Positions 8,792 through 16,609 of a stretch of DNA of 64,000 nucleotides are shown in pieces (position 1 is the first letter of the stretch; every line of letters starts with the position of its first letter). The notes under the pieces were generated by a model that saw only the letters and a program-made list of their open reading frames with translations, had not been told where the DNA came from and ran no database searches. The translations under genes were made by a program, and so were the position numbers. The DNA is from Thermanaerosceptrum fracticalcis (GTDB lineage Bacteria; Bacillota; Peptococcia; DRI-13). Location: NCBI RefSeq assembly GCF_000746025.2, contig NZ_CP045798.1, positions 3,641,501-3,705,500 of the forward strand, in the 5' to 3' direction.

Positions 8792-9469
8792 ATGTCAAAT
8801 GTAGGATTTAGAATCTATACCAAAATAGAAAGACCGGACAGGAAACTGGTTGAGGCTTTTAAAGGGTTGCCAACGCCTAACATTGCGGATAATATGAGTC
8901 GCTTTTTCTGTGTGGATGCCGCCATTAAACCGATGAACAAACACCATTTGTTAGGGACAGCTTTCACCGTAAGGTCCAGCACAGCGGACAATCTTCTCTT
9001 CCATAAGGCCTTAGATATGGCCCAACCCGGTGATATCATTGTGGTTGACGTGCAGGGAGATACCATTAACTCCGTAGTCGGTGAGATTATGATGCGTTAT
9101 GCCATGAAGAGAGGTATCGCCGGATTCCTGGTGGATGGAGCCATCAGAGACTTTGGTGGCCTGCAGGAACTTGACTTCCCCGTTTATGCCAGAGCAGTAA
9201 CGCCTATGGGTCCTTATAAGGATGGTCCTGGAGAAATCAATGTTCCCGTTAGCTGTGGCGGTGTTGTTGTTAACCCTGGAGATATCATCGTTGGCGACGA
9301 TGACGGCGTCGTGGTGATCAGTCCTAAAGATGCACCTGAAATCCTGGAAAAAGCCAGGGCTACCTTTGCCAAAGAATCCGCAATATTTAAGGCTATTGAA
9401 GAGGGAACCTGGGACAGAAGCTGGGTTGATAAAACACTGAAGGAAAAAGGTTGTGAATTCATTGACTAA
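8792..9469 (+). CDS. RraA-family protein, probable 4-hydroxy-2-oxoglutarate-type aldolase
   Basis: The 225-residue protein has the RraA/HMG-aldolase fold with VDGAIRDFGGLQELDFPVYAR near residues 114-134, whose Arg and Asp bind the oxoacid enolate and metal. Family members cleave 4-hydroxy-4-methyl-2-oxoglutarate or decarboxylate oxaloacetate; others (true RraA) inhibit RNase E. The neighbourhood of 2-oxoacid enzymes favours an aldolase or decarboxylase. A strong AGGAGG precedes the ATG. Its end overlaps the next gene by 17 bases. Confidence 0.85.
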   Translation: MSNVGFRIYTKIERPDRKLVEAFKGLPTPNIADNMSRFFCVDAAIKPMNKHHLLGTAFTVRSSTADNLLFHKALDMAQPGDIIVVDVQGDTINSVVGEIMMRYAMKRGIAGFLVDGAIRDFGGLQELDFPVYARAVTPMGPYKDGPGEINVPVSCGGVVVNPGDIIVGDDDGVVVISPKDAPEILEKARATFAKESAIFKAIEEGTWDRSWVDKTLKEKGCEFID

Positions 9470-10520
9470 CAATGTTAAGTATGTACAGGCCGAACCCTTA
9501 CGCCAATACTGTACAGCCCTTTTTGAAAGTGTCGGGATGCCTGAAGATGAGGCTTATATCAATGCAGACAACCTGGTGGATGCTGATTTAACCGGCGTCG
9601 AATCACACGGTGTCAGCAGAATGGCAATCTATCTAAAAAGGATTCGCGATGGCGTTGTAAATCCGAAATGTGAAATTAAAGTTGTGGCTGAGCATCCCGC
9701 AGTGCTTGTTATAGATGCCAAGAACAGTATGGGTGCCGTTGCCTCCTATAAAGCAATGGAGATGGCTATTAAGAAAGCAAAAGAAAGCGGTGTGGCCTTT
9801 GTCACTGTAAGAAATTCCAATCATTATGGTACGGCAGCCTACTATACCAAGATGGCCCTGGAACATGATATGATTGGTTTTTCCTCCACCAACGGACCAG
9901 CCAGGATGGCACCGTGGGGCGGCAAAGACCCGTATTTTGGCACAAACCCCTTTTCCATAGCTGTCCCTGCCGGGCAGGAATTGCCAGTTGTGGCAGACAT
10001 GGCCACCAGCCTGGTCGCCAGGGGGAAAATCATCCTGGCCGCCAAAAACAATAAAGAAATTCCACTTGGCTGGGCCATAAATAAAGACGGGGAGGATACA
10101 ACAAATGCCAAAGAAGCCCTGGAGGGTACGGTGTTGCCTTTTGGCGGACCTAAAGGTTCAGCCATTGCCCTCTTAATAGATGTTTTCTCCGGTATCCTGG
10201 CGGGAGCAAGTTTTGGCCCCCATATTAAAGATATGTATGCCAACTTTGAAGAGCCTACCAATACGGGCCATATCTTCGGAGCCTTTGATATTAGTAAATT
10301 TATTGATACAAGCCTTTTTAAACAAAACATGGATCAAATGATCAGGGAAATCAAAGGGAGTACACCTGCTAAGGGAGTTCAGGAAATATTCCTCCCCGGG
10401 GAGATTGAACTTAAAAAGAAGCAACAACGACTCAAGGAAGGAATACCTCTTAGTCCGGCAGTGATTAAGGAATTAAAAGAAGAAGGAGCCCTTTGTCGAG
10501 TCGCCTGGACTTTAGATTAA
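9453..10520 (+). CDS. Malate/L-lactate dehydrogenase (Ldh_2) family oxidoreductase
   Basis: The 355-residue NAD(P)-dependent dehydrogenase is of the non-Rossmann Ldh_2 family (malate, sulfolactate, ureidoglycolate and 2,3-diketogulonate enzymes). Family landmarks are ESHGVSRMAIYLKR (~50), VRNSNHYGTAAYYTKMA with the catalytic His (~115), and GTNPFSIAVPA (~163). The start is GTG inside the upstream gene, 8 bases after AGGA at 9441. It interconverts a 2-hydroxyacid and a 2-oxoacid, giving this operon dehydrogenases of more than one fold. Confidence 0.88.
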   Translation: MNSLTNNVKYVQAEPLRQYCTALFESVGMPEDEAYINADNLVDADLTGVESHGVSRMAIYLKRIRDGVVNPKCEIKVVAEHPAVLVIDAKNSMGAVASYKAMEMAIKKAKESGVAFVTVRNSNHYGTAAYYTKMALEHDMIGFSSTNGPARMAPWGGKDPYFGTNPFSIAVPAGQELPVVADMATSLVARGKIILAAKNNKEIPLGWAINKDGEDTTNAKEALEGTVLPFGGPKGSAIALLIDVFSGILAGASFGPHIKDMYANFEEPTNTGHIFGAFDISKFIDTSLFKQNMDQMIREIKGSTPAKGVQEIFLPGEIELKKKQQRLKEGIPLSPAVIKELKEEGALCRVAWTLD

Positions 10521-10557
10521 AAAAAAGGATAATTTGGATAATATACGTGGAGGTAAT

Positions 10558-11538
10558 ATGAAACCAAGAGTATTTATAACGCGTTTAATTCCTGATATTG
10601 GAATTAAAAAATTGCAAGAAGTAGCGGAGGTCAAAGTGTGGTCCGGAGAATTGCCTCCACCCCGTGAGGTCCTCATGCAGGAAGTAAAAGAAGTAGATGG
10701 CTTAGTTTCTTTACTAACAGACAAAATAGATGGGGAATTAATGGATGCTGGGAAGAACTTGAAGGTTATCAGTAATTATGCAGTTGGTTTTGATAATATT
10801 GATTTGGACGCTGCCACACAAAGAGGTCTGTTAGTTACTAACACCCCTGGTGTACTCACTGAAACTACCGCTGATTTAGCATTTGCCTTACTGCTGGCTA
10901 CTGCCCGGAGCGTGGTGTGGGCAGATAAGTTTACCCGGGAGGGTAAATGGAAAACCTGGGAACCCCTGAAATTTTTGGGTCAGGATATCTATGGCGCCCA
11001 ACTGGGGCTTTTAGGTTTTGGCAGAATTGGCTGTGCTGTCGCTAAAAGAGCACGTGGTTTCGATATGAAGGTTAAATATTATGACTTATTTAGGAACGAG
11101 CAGGCGGAAAAAGAGTTAGGGGTGGAATATGCGAGCATAGACGAAATATTGACACAATCTGACTTTATAAGTTTGCATGTACCCTTAACCAAGGATACGA
11201 GACACCTTATTAATAAAGACAGCCTTAAGAAGATGAAAAAAAATGCTGTCATCATAAATACGGCCAGGGGGCCTATCATTAATGAAGATGATTTATACGA
11301 AGCTTTAGTGAATGGTACTATTTGGGCCGCGGGTTTAGATGTGATGGACCCTGAACCACCAAGGGCCGACCATCCCCTATTCAAATTAGATAATGTAGTT
11401 GTCTTACCCCATATAGCCAGCGCCAGTATAGCTACGAGAAATAAGATGGCCCTGATGGCAGCGGAAAACATGATTGCGGGTTTAAGAGGAGAGATACCAC
11501 CTAATTTGGTTAATACAAGTGTGTTGCGGAATAACTGA
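10558..11538 (+). CDS. D-2-hydroxyacid dehydrogenase (glyoxylate/hydroxypyruvate reductase-like)
   Basis: It shows the D-isomer dehydrogenase pattern: NAD motif GFGRIGCAVAKRARGFD near residue 148, the Arg in NTARGPIINED, Glu in DVMDPEPPR, and His in LPHIASAS. The closest-looking groups are glyoxylate/hydroxypyruvate reductases. ATG 10558 is chosen because GTGGAGG at 10547-10553 directly precedes it; a TTG at 10534 would need an unsupported start. The length is about 326 residues. It is the last gene before a bidirectional terminator, so it closes the catabolic run that begins at tctC. Confidence 0.88.
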   Translation: MKPRVFITRLIPDIGIKKLQEVAEVKVWSGELPPPREVLMQEVKEVDGLVSLLTDKIDGELMDAGKNLKVISNYAVGFDNIDLDAATQRGLLVTNTPGVLTETTADLAFALLLATARSVVWADKFTREGKWKTWEPLKFLGQDIYGAQLGLLGFGRIGCAVAKRARGFDMKVKYYDLFRNEQAEKELGVEYASIDEILTQSDFISLHVPLTKDTRHLINKDSLKKMKKNAVIINTARGPIINEDDLYEALVNGTIWAAGLDVMDPEPPRADHPLFKLDNVVVLPHIASASIATRNKMALMAAENMIAGLRGEIPPNLVNTSVLRNN

Positions 11539-11560
11539 GATAATAACATTAAAAAGGAAA

Positions 11561-11615
11561 AAGGCGATTTAAAACCCTACTATAGTATGAAAAGGTTGTA
11601 AATCGCCTTTTTTTT
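11561..11615. terminator. Bidirectional terminator
   Basis: AAGGCGATTTA pairs with TAAATCGCCTT around a loop of about 28 bases. Eight T residues follow on the plus strand, and an A-rich stretch before it gives a T run on the minus strand. It separates the converging hydroxyacid operon and the CdaR-type gene. Confidence 0.88.
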
Positions 11616-11647
11616 GAGGAGGGCGATATCATAGGTACTGATATAAT

Positions 11648-12868
11648 TTACTGTGCCAGCTTTACGATGGCTTCCTCCTGTTTGAGAAGGGTTTTGTTAA
11701 GTAAGAATAGGATTTTTAATTCAATGGCTTCGTCAAAAATCCTGGGGTCTCTCTTGGTAAGCTTATAAATTTTATCCAACCGGTAAAGCAGAGTGTTTCT
11801 ATGGATGAATAAGGCTCTGGCTGTCTCGCTGATGTTTAAGTTACAGTCAAAGAACACTTTTAGGGTATATAATAGCGTCTCGTCTAAGATTCCCGTAATG
11901 GCTTTCTTCTTTTCTCCCAGGGTGTTCTTTATAAATTTGTCAGCGGTATCACTGGGTACACAATTAAGAATCAGCTCTAAGCCCAGGTCATCAGTAAAGT
12001 AAACACCACCGTGGCCTTTAAATTTTTTGCCTATGGCAAGAGAATCAGCTGCGTCTCGATAACTTTTTTTATAGGAAAGTACTGTTTCTGAACAAAGGGA
12101 ACTGACACCTATTGTACAGTCCAGATTAAGATAGTTTTTAATTGTATTGGCAATACTCTTGCAAGTCCGGGAGATATATTTTTTAAGGGATGATTTTTCG
12201 TCGGATGGGTTAACAGGCAAAAAGACAACAAACTCATTACTGCCGGTATAGGCTGAAAGGTAATGTTTATTACCGGCCATTACATATTTTATGCAGTCCA
12301 GTACTTTATCTTTTTCTGCATTTGCAATTTTACAGTTTTCGTAACCATCTAAATGCAGGACCACTGCCACCCGGGGAATGTCTATATCGAAGCCTAAAAG
12401 GGCAGCCCGCTGTTTAAGAGTTTCTCTTGTTTCATCTATTTGTTCAAAGATGATATTATACAGGATATGTTCTTTAGCTTTAGAGTCAAGCTGTGCTTCC
12501 TTTTCCATAAAAGCCATTTTAATCATGGTTTCCACTGTCATTTTTGTTAAATAGGTAAGTGTTCTAACTTTATCGGGGGACCCTGTAATTCCTACCGCTC
12601 CGATTGTACTGCCGTTAAACTCCAGAGGGAGATTAACTCCCGGCTTTACACCTTTAAGTTTAGAACTTTTTTCGTCCGTGATTGTTACTTCACGGCCTGT
12701 TTTTATGGCTTCTAAGGCTCCCTGATGAAAGCCGTCAATTCTTTCAGAATCCAGGCTGCCGATTATTATTCCTTCCATATTAAAAATATTGACATTATGG
12801 CCTATGAGAGGTGAAACTTTATTTGCGATCTCCTGGGCAAAGGCATGTGATAATATCACTTTAATCAC
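11648..12868 (-). CDS. CdaR-family sugar-diacid regulator
   Basis: The 406-residue protein begins with the diacid recognition domain typical of CdaR (ISHAFAQEIANKVSPLIGHNVNIF-like start, SDERIDGFHQGALEA region, residues ~1-135). A middle domain follows. It ends with a PucR-type helix-turn-helix (NISETARALFIHRNTLLYRL, ~355-385). CdaR proteins activate uptake and use of glucarate, galactarate or glycerate. Here a glycerate kinase (21598) and several hydroxyacid enzymes lie nearby, in keeping with that role. It converges with the Tct operon, and the korDABC genes lie upstream of it on the same strand. Confidence 0.9.
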   Translation of the reverse strand: MIKVILSHAFAQEIANKVSPLIGHNVNIFNMEGIIIGSLDSERIDGFHQGALEAIKTGREVTITDEKSSKLKGVKPGVNLPLEFNGSTIGAVGITGSPDKVRTLTYLTKMTVETMIKMAFMEKEAQLDSKAKEHILYNIIFEQIDETRETLKQRAALLGFDIDIPRVAVVLHLDGYENCKIANAEKDKVLDCIKYVMAGNKHYLSAYTGSNEFVVFLPVNPSDEKSSLKKYISRTCKSIANTIKNYLNLDCTIGVSSLCSETVLSYKKSYRDAADSLAIGKKFKGHGGVYFTDDLGLELILNCVPSDTADKFIKNTLGEKKKAITGILDETLLYTLKVFFDCNLNISETARALFIHRNTLLYRLDKIYKLTKRDPRIFDEAIELKILFLLNKTLLKQEEAIVKLAQ

Positions 12869-12907
12869 CCTTTCACCTTAAATATAATATCGCAGAATAC
12901 AGGTAGA

Positions 12908-12930
12908 GGCCCCGCAAAGGGGCCATTTTT
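12908..12930. terminator. Short hairpin after korC, possible terminator
   Basis: GGCCCC and GGGGCC pair around GCAAA, followed on the plus strand by ATTTTT. On the minus strand, where korC ends, there is no T run, so it may only trim or partly stop korC transcripts. Confidence 0.45.
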
Positions 12931-12941
12931 CTATCTTCTTT

Positions 12942-13475
12942 TTACAAAATATTCTTACCTGCAATAAAGCCTAGCTCCAAAGCCTTTAGATTACGTTCTT
13001 CTGTTCCCTTTGGTACCCGGGCCAGTACTGCCTCCTTAATAGTAGATTCTTTTACAATATTGGTCACACCGATAAGAACGCCCAGAGCTACGATATTACT
13101 AAAAAGGGGGCTGCCCACTTCTTTCTCGGCCAGGGCAGTAATAGGAACTTCGTGAAGGTCGCCCCGTGTTAAAGTGGGGTTCTTTACATAAGTACTGTCA
13201 ACAATAACTGCAGCATTTTCCTTAAGGCATTTCGTATATTTATTGAAGGCTTCTTCAGTCATGGCCAGGACTACATCGGGTTTCTCAATATGGGGAAAAG
13301 AGATTTTTTTATTAGCGATGATAACCTCAGCTTTAGAGGCTCCACCCCGAGCTTCTGGACCATAGGATTGAGTCTGTACAACCTCTTTGCCTTCTCTTAA
13401 TGCTGCTTCTGCTAAAATGATTCCAGCTAAAATCATTCCCTGTCCACCCGAGCCACTTAAAAGAATCTCCCTCAT
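12942..13475 (-). CDS. korC: 2-oxoacid:ferredoxin oxidoreductase, gamma subunit
   Basis: The 177-residue protein matches the gamma domain of the pyruvate/2-oxoglutarate:ferredoxin oxidoreductase family. It has the start ILLSGSGGQGMILAG, then QSYGPEARGGAS and PDVVLAMTEEA. It joins the alpha and beta subunits to bind and oxidatively decarboxylate a 2-oxoacid to an acyl-CoA with reduction of ferredoxin. It overlaps korB by four bases, as in other Kor/Vor operons. Whether the substrate is 2-oxoglutarate, a branched oxoacid or another 2-oxoacid is not decided. Confidence 0.9.
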   Translation of the reverse strand: MREILLSGSGGQGMILAGIILAEAALREGKEVVQTQSYGPEARGGASKAEVIIANKKISFPHIEKPDVVLAMTEEAFNKYTKCLKENAAVIVDSTYVKNPTLTRGDLHEVPITALAEKEVGSPLFSNIVALGVLIGVTNIVKESTIKEAVLARVPKGTEERNLKALELGFIAGKNIL

Positions 13476-14296
13476 TGCCCATTACCTCCCGTCACCCTAT
13501 CGATAACTTTCTGATACTCAGCTGTATATTCCGGTGCTTGACGCCGGTAGAGTTCACCAATGACAACTTTTCCAGCCAACTGTTCAGCCGGTAGTTTAGA
13601 TGCAGCCTTTACGGAAATGGTATTTTCCTTCTGCCATTTCATCATGGCAGGGGCATTGCCAAGCTTGTTTTGACGTCCAAAGGAAATAGGACAGGCAGTG
13701 ATGGCTTCTACTACGGAGAAACCTTTATGAGAGATAGCATCGGCAATTAAGTTGATGAGTTCCCAAGTGTGGTAGGTGGTACCCCTGGCCACATAGCTTG
13801 CGCCTGAAGCTCTGGCCAGTTCCGTAATATCAAAGGGATTTTCGATATGGCCATAGGGTGATGTGGTAGCTTTACTATGAGTGGGAGTAAGGGGAGAATA
13901 CTGACCTCCTGTCATGCCGTAAATGTTATTATTGAAAACAATTGTAGTAAGGTCAATGTTACGGCGGGCAGCGTGGATGAAGTGGTTTCCGCCTATAGCC
14001 GTGGCATCTCCGTCTCCTGTCAACACAATTACGTTAAGGTCCGGTCTTGCCAGCTTAAGACCGGTGGCAAAGGTTAAGGCACGACCATGGGCGGTATGAA
14101 CTGTATCAAAGTTTAAGTAACCGGAAGAACGGGAGGAACAGCCTATCCCCGAGATGATTGACGTTTTGTCAGGGTTGAGACCAAGTTTATCAATGGCTCT
14201 TACCAGTGCCCCCACCACAATGCCATTACCGCAGCCGGGACACCAGATATGAGGTAAACGATTCATACGGAAATATTTTTTCAGCGTCTCCTTCAT
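13472..14296 (-). CDS. korB: 2-oxoacid:ferredoxin oxidoreductase, beta (TPP-binding) subunit
   Basis: The 274-residue subunit carries the thiamine diphosphate site: GDGDATAIGGNHFIHAARRN near residue 95 (GDGD metal motif) and NNNIYGMTGGQ near 123. CPGCGNG and GIGCSSR near the N terminus supply iron-sulfur cysteines. It catalyses decarboxylation and electron transfer to ferredoxin together with KorA. The last codons overlap korC. Confidence 0.92.
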   Translation of the reverse strand: MKETLKKYFRMNRLPHIWCPGCGNGIVVGALVRAIDKLGLNPDKTSIISGIGCSSRSSGYLNFDTVHTAHGRALTFATGLKLARPDLNVIVLTGDGDATAIGGNHFIHAARRNIDLTTIVFNNNIYGMTGGQYSPLTPTHSKATTSPYGHIENPFDITELARASGASYVARGTTYHTWELINLIADAISHKGFSVVEAITACPISFGRQNKLGNAPAMMKWQKENTISVKAASKLPAEQLAGKVVIGELYRRQAPEYTAEYQKVIDRVTGGNGQ

Positions 14297-14297
14297 G

Positions 14298-15416
14298 TTA
14301 ATTGCCCTCCCTGGTAATAGCCTCTAGAATCTGCCGGGGTGTAATCATCTGGGTATCCACCCGTAAAACGGGTTGTACCTTGCTGCGGCCCAGAACCTTT
14401 GTAACTTCACCGGTTACCTGCCCATAGTTCATTTCTGCCACAAAGACTTTTTTAAACCTTGCACACTTTTCCTCTATTAAATCGGAGGGGAAAGGCCAGA
14501 TGCTGATAAGTCTCAGTAAGCCAGCCTTAATACCCTTTTCGCGGGCCATTCTTACTGCTTCTTCTGCGGAACGGGCGGAACAGCCATAGGAGATAATCAG
14601 GTATTCAGCATCTGCGCTATGAAGTTCGTCATAGCGAAGTATTTCGTCCATGTTGTTTTCCAGTTTCTGATGTAACCGTTTAATGGTCTTCTCAGTAACT
14701 TCCGGGCTGCCTGTGGGGAAGCCGGTCTCATCATGAATAAGCCCTGTCACGTGAAAATGATAGCCTTCGCCAAAAGGTGGAAGTGCCGGAACCCCATCCG
14801 GTCCCGGTGCATAGGGCAACTCGCCAGGTTCCGGTTTCCGCCGGTTGATTATGGTAGGTGTAGTTTTGGGAATGACTAGCTTTTCCCGCATATGCCCCAC
14901 CACCTCGTCCATTAGAAAGATGACAGGGGTTCTAAAACGTTCGGCAAGGTTTACAGCATCGATCATTAACTGATAGGATTCCTGAACCGATGAAGGAACG
15001 AGGGCGATGACGCCTCTATCACCATGGGAACCCCAGCGGGCCTGCATTACATCAGATTGACTGGGGGAAGTTGGTTGTCCGGTACTGGGACCACCCCGCT
15101 GTACATTGACTATAACTAAAGGAATCTCCGCTAAGGATGCATAACCTATTAATTCCTGCATGAGGGAAAAACCCGGGCCACTGGTAGCAGTTATGGCTTT
15201 GAACCCGCCCAGTGAAGCACCACATATTGCCCCCATGCTGGCAATCTCATCTTCCATTTGGATAAATTTGCCGCCTACTTTTGGTAGTTCTTTTGCTAAA
15301 ATTTCTGCAATTTCAGTAGACGGAGTGATGGGATACCCGGCAAAAAATCTTACACCTGCGGCTAAAGCTCCTAATGCGCAGGCGTGATTACCTTGAACTA
15401 ACATTGTTTGGGACAT
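14298..15416 (-). CDS. korA: 2-oxoacid:ferredoxin oxidoreductase, alpha subunit
   Basis: The 372-residue alpha subunit has the family start GNHACALGALAAGVRFFAGYPITPSTE, then TATSGPGFSLMQE and QRGGPSTGQPT. It pairs with KorB to form the TPP pocket and CoA site. It lies one base from korB and 27 bases from the small ferredoxin gene, in the usual D-A-B-C order. The reduced ferredoxin made here could feed the hydrogenase encoded at 29.5-34.1 kb. Confidence 0.92.
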   Translation of the reverse strand: MSQTMLVQGNHACALGALAAGVRFFAGYPITPSTEIAEILAKELPKVGGKFIQMEDEIASMGAICGASLGGFKAITATSGPGFSLMQELIGYASLAEIPLVIVNVQRGGPSTGQPTSPSQSDVMQARWGSHGDRGVIALVPSSVQESYQLMIDAVNLAERFRTPVIFLMDEVVGHMREKLVIPKTTPTIINRRKPEPGELPYAPGPDGVPALPPFGEGYHFHVTGLIHDETGFPTGSPEVTEKTIKRLHQKLENNMDEILRYDELHSADAEYLIISYGCSARSAEEAVRMAREKGIKAGLLRLISIWPFPSDLIEEKCARFKKVFVAEMNYGQVTGEVTKVLGRSKVQPVLRVDTQMITPRQILEAITREGN

Positions 15417-15443
15417 AAATTACACCTCCTTCTGTCACCATTA

Positions 15444-15626
15444 TCATTCTTTAACTACTGTTATGGCATAATCAGGGCATCTCAGCTCACAAAAACCGCA
15501 TGAGATGCACTTACTTTGATCAATAATCTGGGCCTTCTGCATATCATCCAGTTTGATGATATGTTTCGGACAAAAATCGACACATATTTGACATCCTTTA
15601 CAGAACTTGGTGTTGATAATGACCAA
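15444..15626 (-). CDS. korD: 2-oxoacid:ferredoxin oxidoreductase, delta subunit (2[4Fe-4S] ferredoxin)
   Basis: The 60-residue protein has two cluster motifs, CKGCQICVDFCPKH and CISCGFCELRCPDY. It passes electrons from the TPP centre to ferredoxin. It is first in the kor operon; its upstream gap (15627-15823) is AT-rich and should hold the operon promoter, but I could not choose a single -35/-10 pair. Confidence 0.92.
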   Translation of the reverse strand: MVIINTKFCKGCQICVDFCPKHIIKLDDMQKAQIIDQSKCISCGFCELRCPDYAITVVKE

Positions 15627-15823
15627 AACTTTTCCCCCCTTTCAGGCGCTTCCTACTATTAGCCAAAAAAAAACGAAATTTAAACAAGTATTTCAATTCC
15701 AACAATAAACTATTAGCGAAAAAAAGATAACAAATATTCTACCACCGGCACTATTTTGCTACGGGTTAACATATATGCCTACGAGAAATACAAACATTAA
15801 TGGTGTAACAAAGTTTCTGTTCA

Positions 15824-15847
15824 TAAAAAAACACCCCTAGGGGGTGT
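15824..15847 (-). terminator. Terminator of the LytS/LytR-like operon
   Basis: On the minus strand ACACCCC-TAG-GGGGTGT (minus strand equivalent) is followed by seven T residues. It ends one base before the stop of the response regulator gene. Confidence 0.88.
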
Positions 15848-16594
15848 CTAGATACCTAACAGTTCTTTAAAGCTTTTTACATTGTTTCTGCTGACAGGAA
15901 TTTCAGTCTTCTCGGGGTCATCCATAATCAGCAGGTAGGTCCCATTAAACCAGGGAACTACTTCTTTAATTTTGTACAGGTTAATAATATAGTTGCGGTG
16001 ACAGCGGAAAAACATACCGGGATGAAGTTTGTTTTCAAACTCAGAAAGGGAGAAACTGGTCTGGTAGTCTTTACCGTTGGCACGTAGATAAACCGATCTG
16101 TTTTTTGCGTAAACCATCAGCAACTCTTCCTGGTCAAGAAGTTTCATTTTGCCGTTTAGTTCGCCGACAACACGGGAAAAAGGTGCAGCGGTTTGGGGGG
16201 CTTGGCCGGATCTCTGCATTCCTTTTTCATCCAGATAAGTGACGGCGGCAGTTAACTGCTCTTTAACATCTTTATCTGAAAAAGGTTTAAGAATATATCC
16301 CTTCGCCCCCACTTTAAAGGCTTCCACGGCAAACTTGTCATAAGCTGTTACATAGATGATATATGGGCAGTTTTTTAGATTTTTTAGACAATTGCCAAGT
16401 TTAATGCCGTCCAGTCCTGGCATATCAATATCGAGAAAAACCACGTCCGGTTTGAGCTGGCAAATATTCTCAAGGGCTTCGTCACCAGAGGAACAGATGG
16501 CTACCACTTCCACGTTTTTTTCCTGACCCAGGAGGTAATTCAGTTCCTGGCAGATATGATCTTCATCATCTGCAATGAGAACCCTGGTAATCAC
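15848..16594 (-). CDS. LytTR-family response regulator
   Basis: The 248-residue protein has an N-terminal receiver (acidic DDED at 10-13, phospho-acceptor Asp in DVVFLDIDMPG near 57, Lys in GYILKPFSD near 105). A linker follows, then a C-terminal LytTR DNA-binding domain (MFFRCHRNYIINLYKIKEV near 195-215). It is co-transcribed with the sensor kinase 15 bases upstream. LytTR proteins bind paired repeats in promoters; the inverted repeat at 18345-18387 is the obvious candidate target. Confidence 0.93.
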   Translation of the reverse strand: MITRVLIADDEDHICQELNYLLGQEKNVEVVAICSSGDEALENICQLKPDVVFLDIDMPGLDGIKLGNCLKNLKNCPYIIYVTAYDKFAVEAFKVGAKGYILKPFSDKDVKEQLTAAVTYLDEKGMQRSGQAPQTAAPFSRVVGELNGKMKLLDQEELLMVYAKNRSVYLRANGKDYQTSFSLSEFENKLHPGMFFRCHRNYIINLYKIKEVVPWFNGTYLLIMDDPEKTEIPVSRNNVKSFKELLGI

Positions 16595-16609
16595 CTTTAC
16601 ACACCCCCT

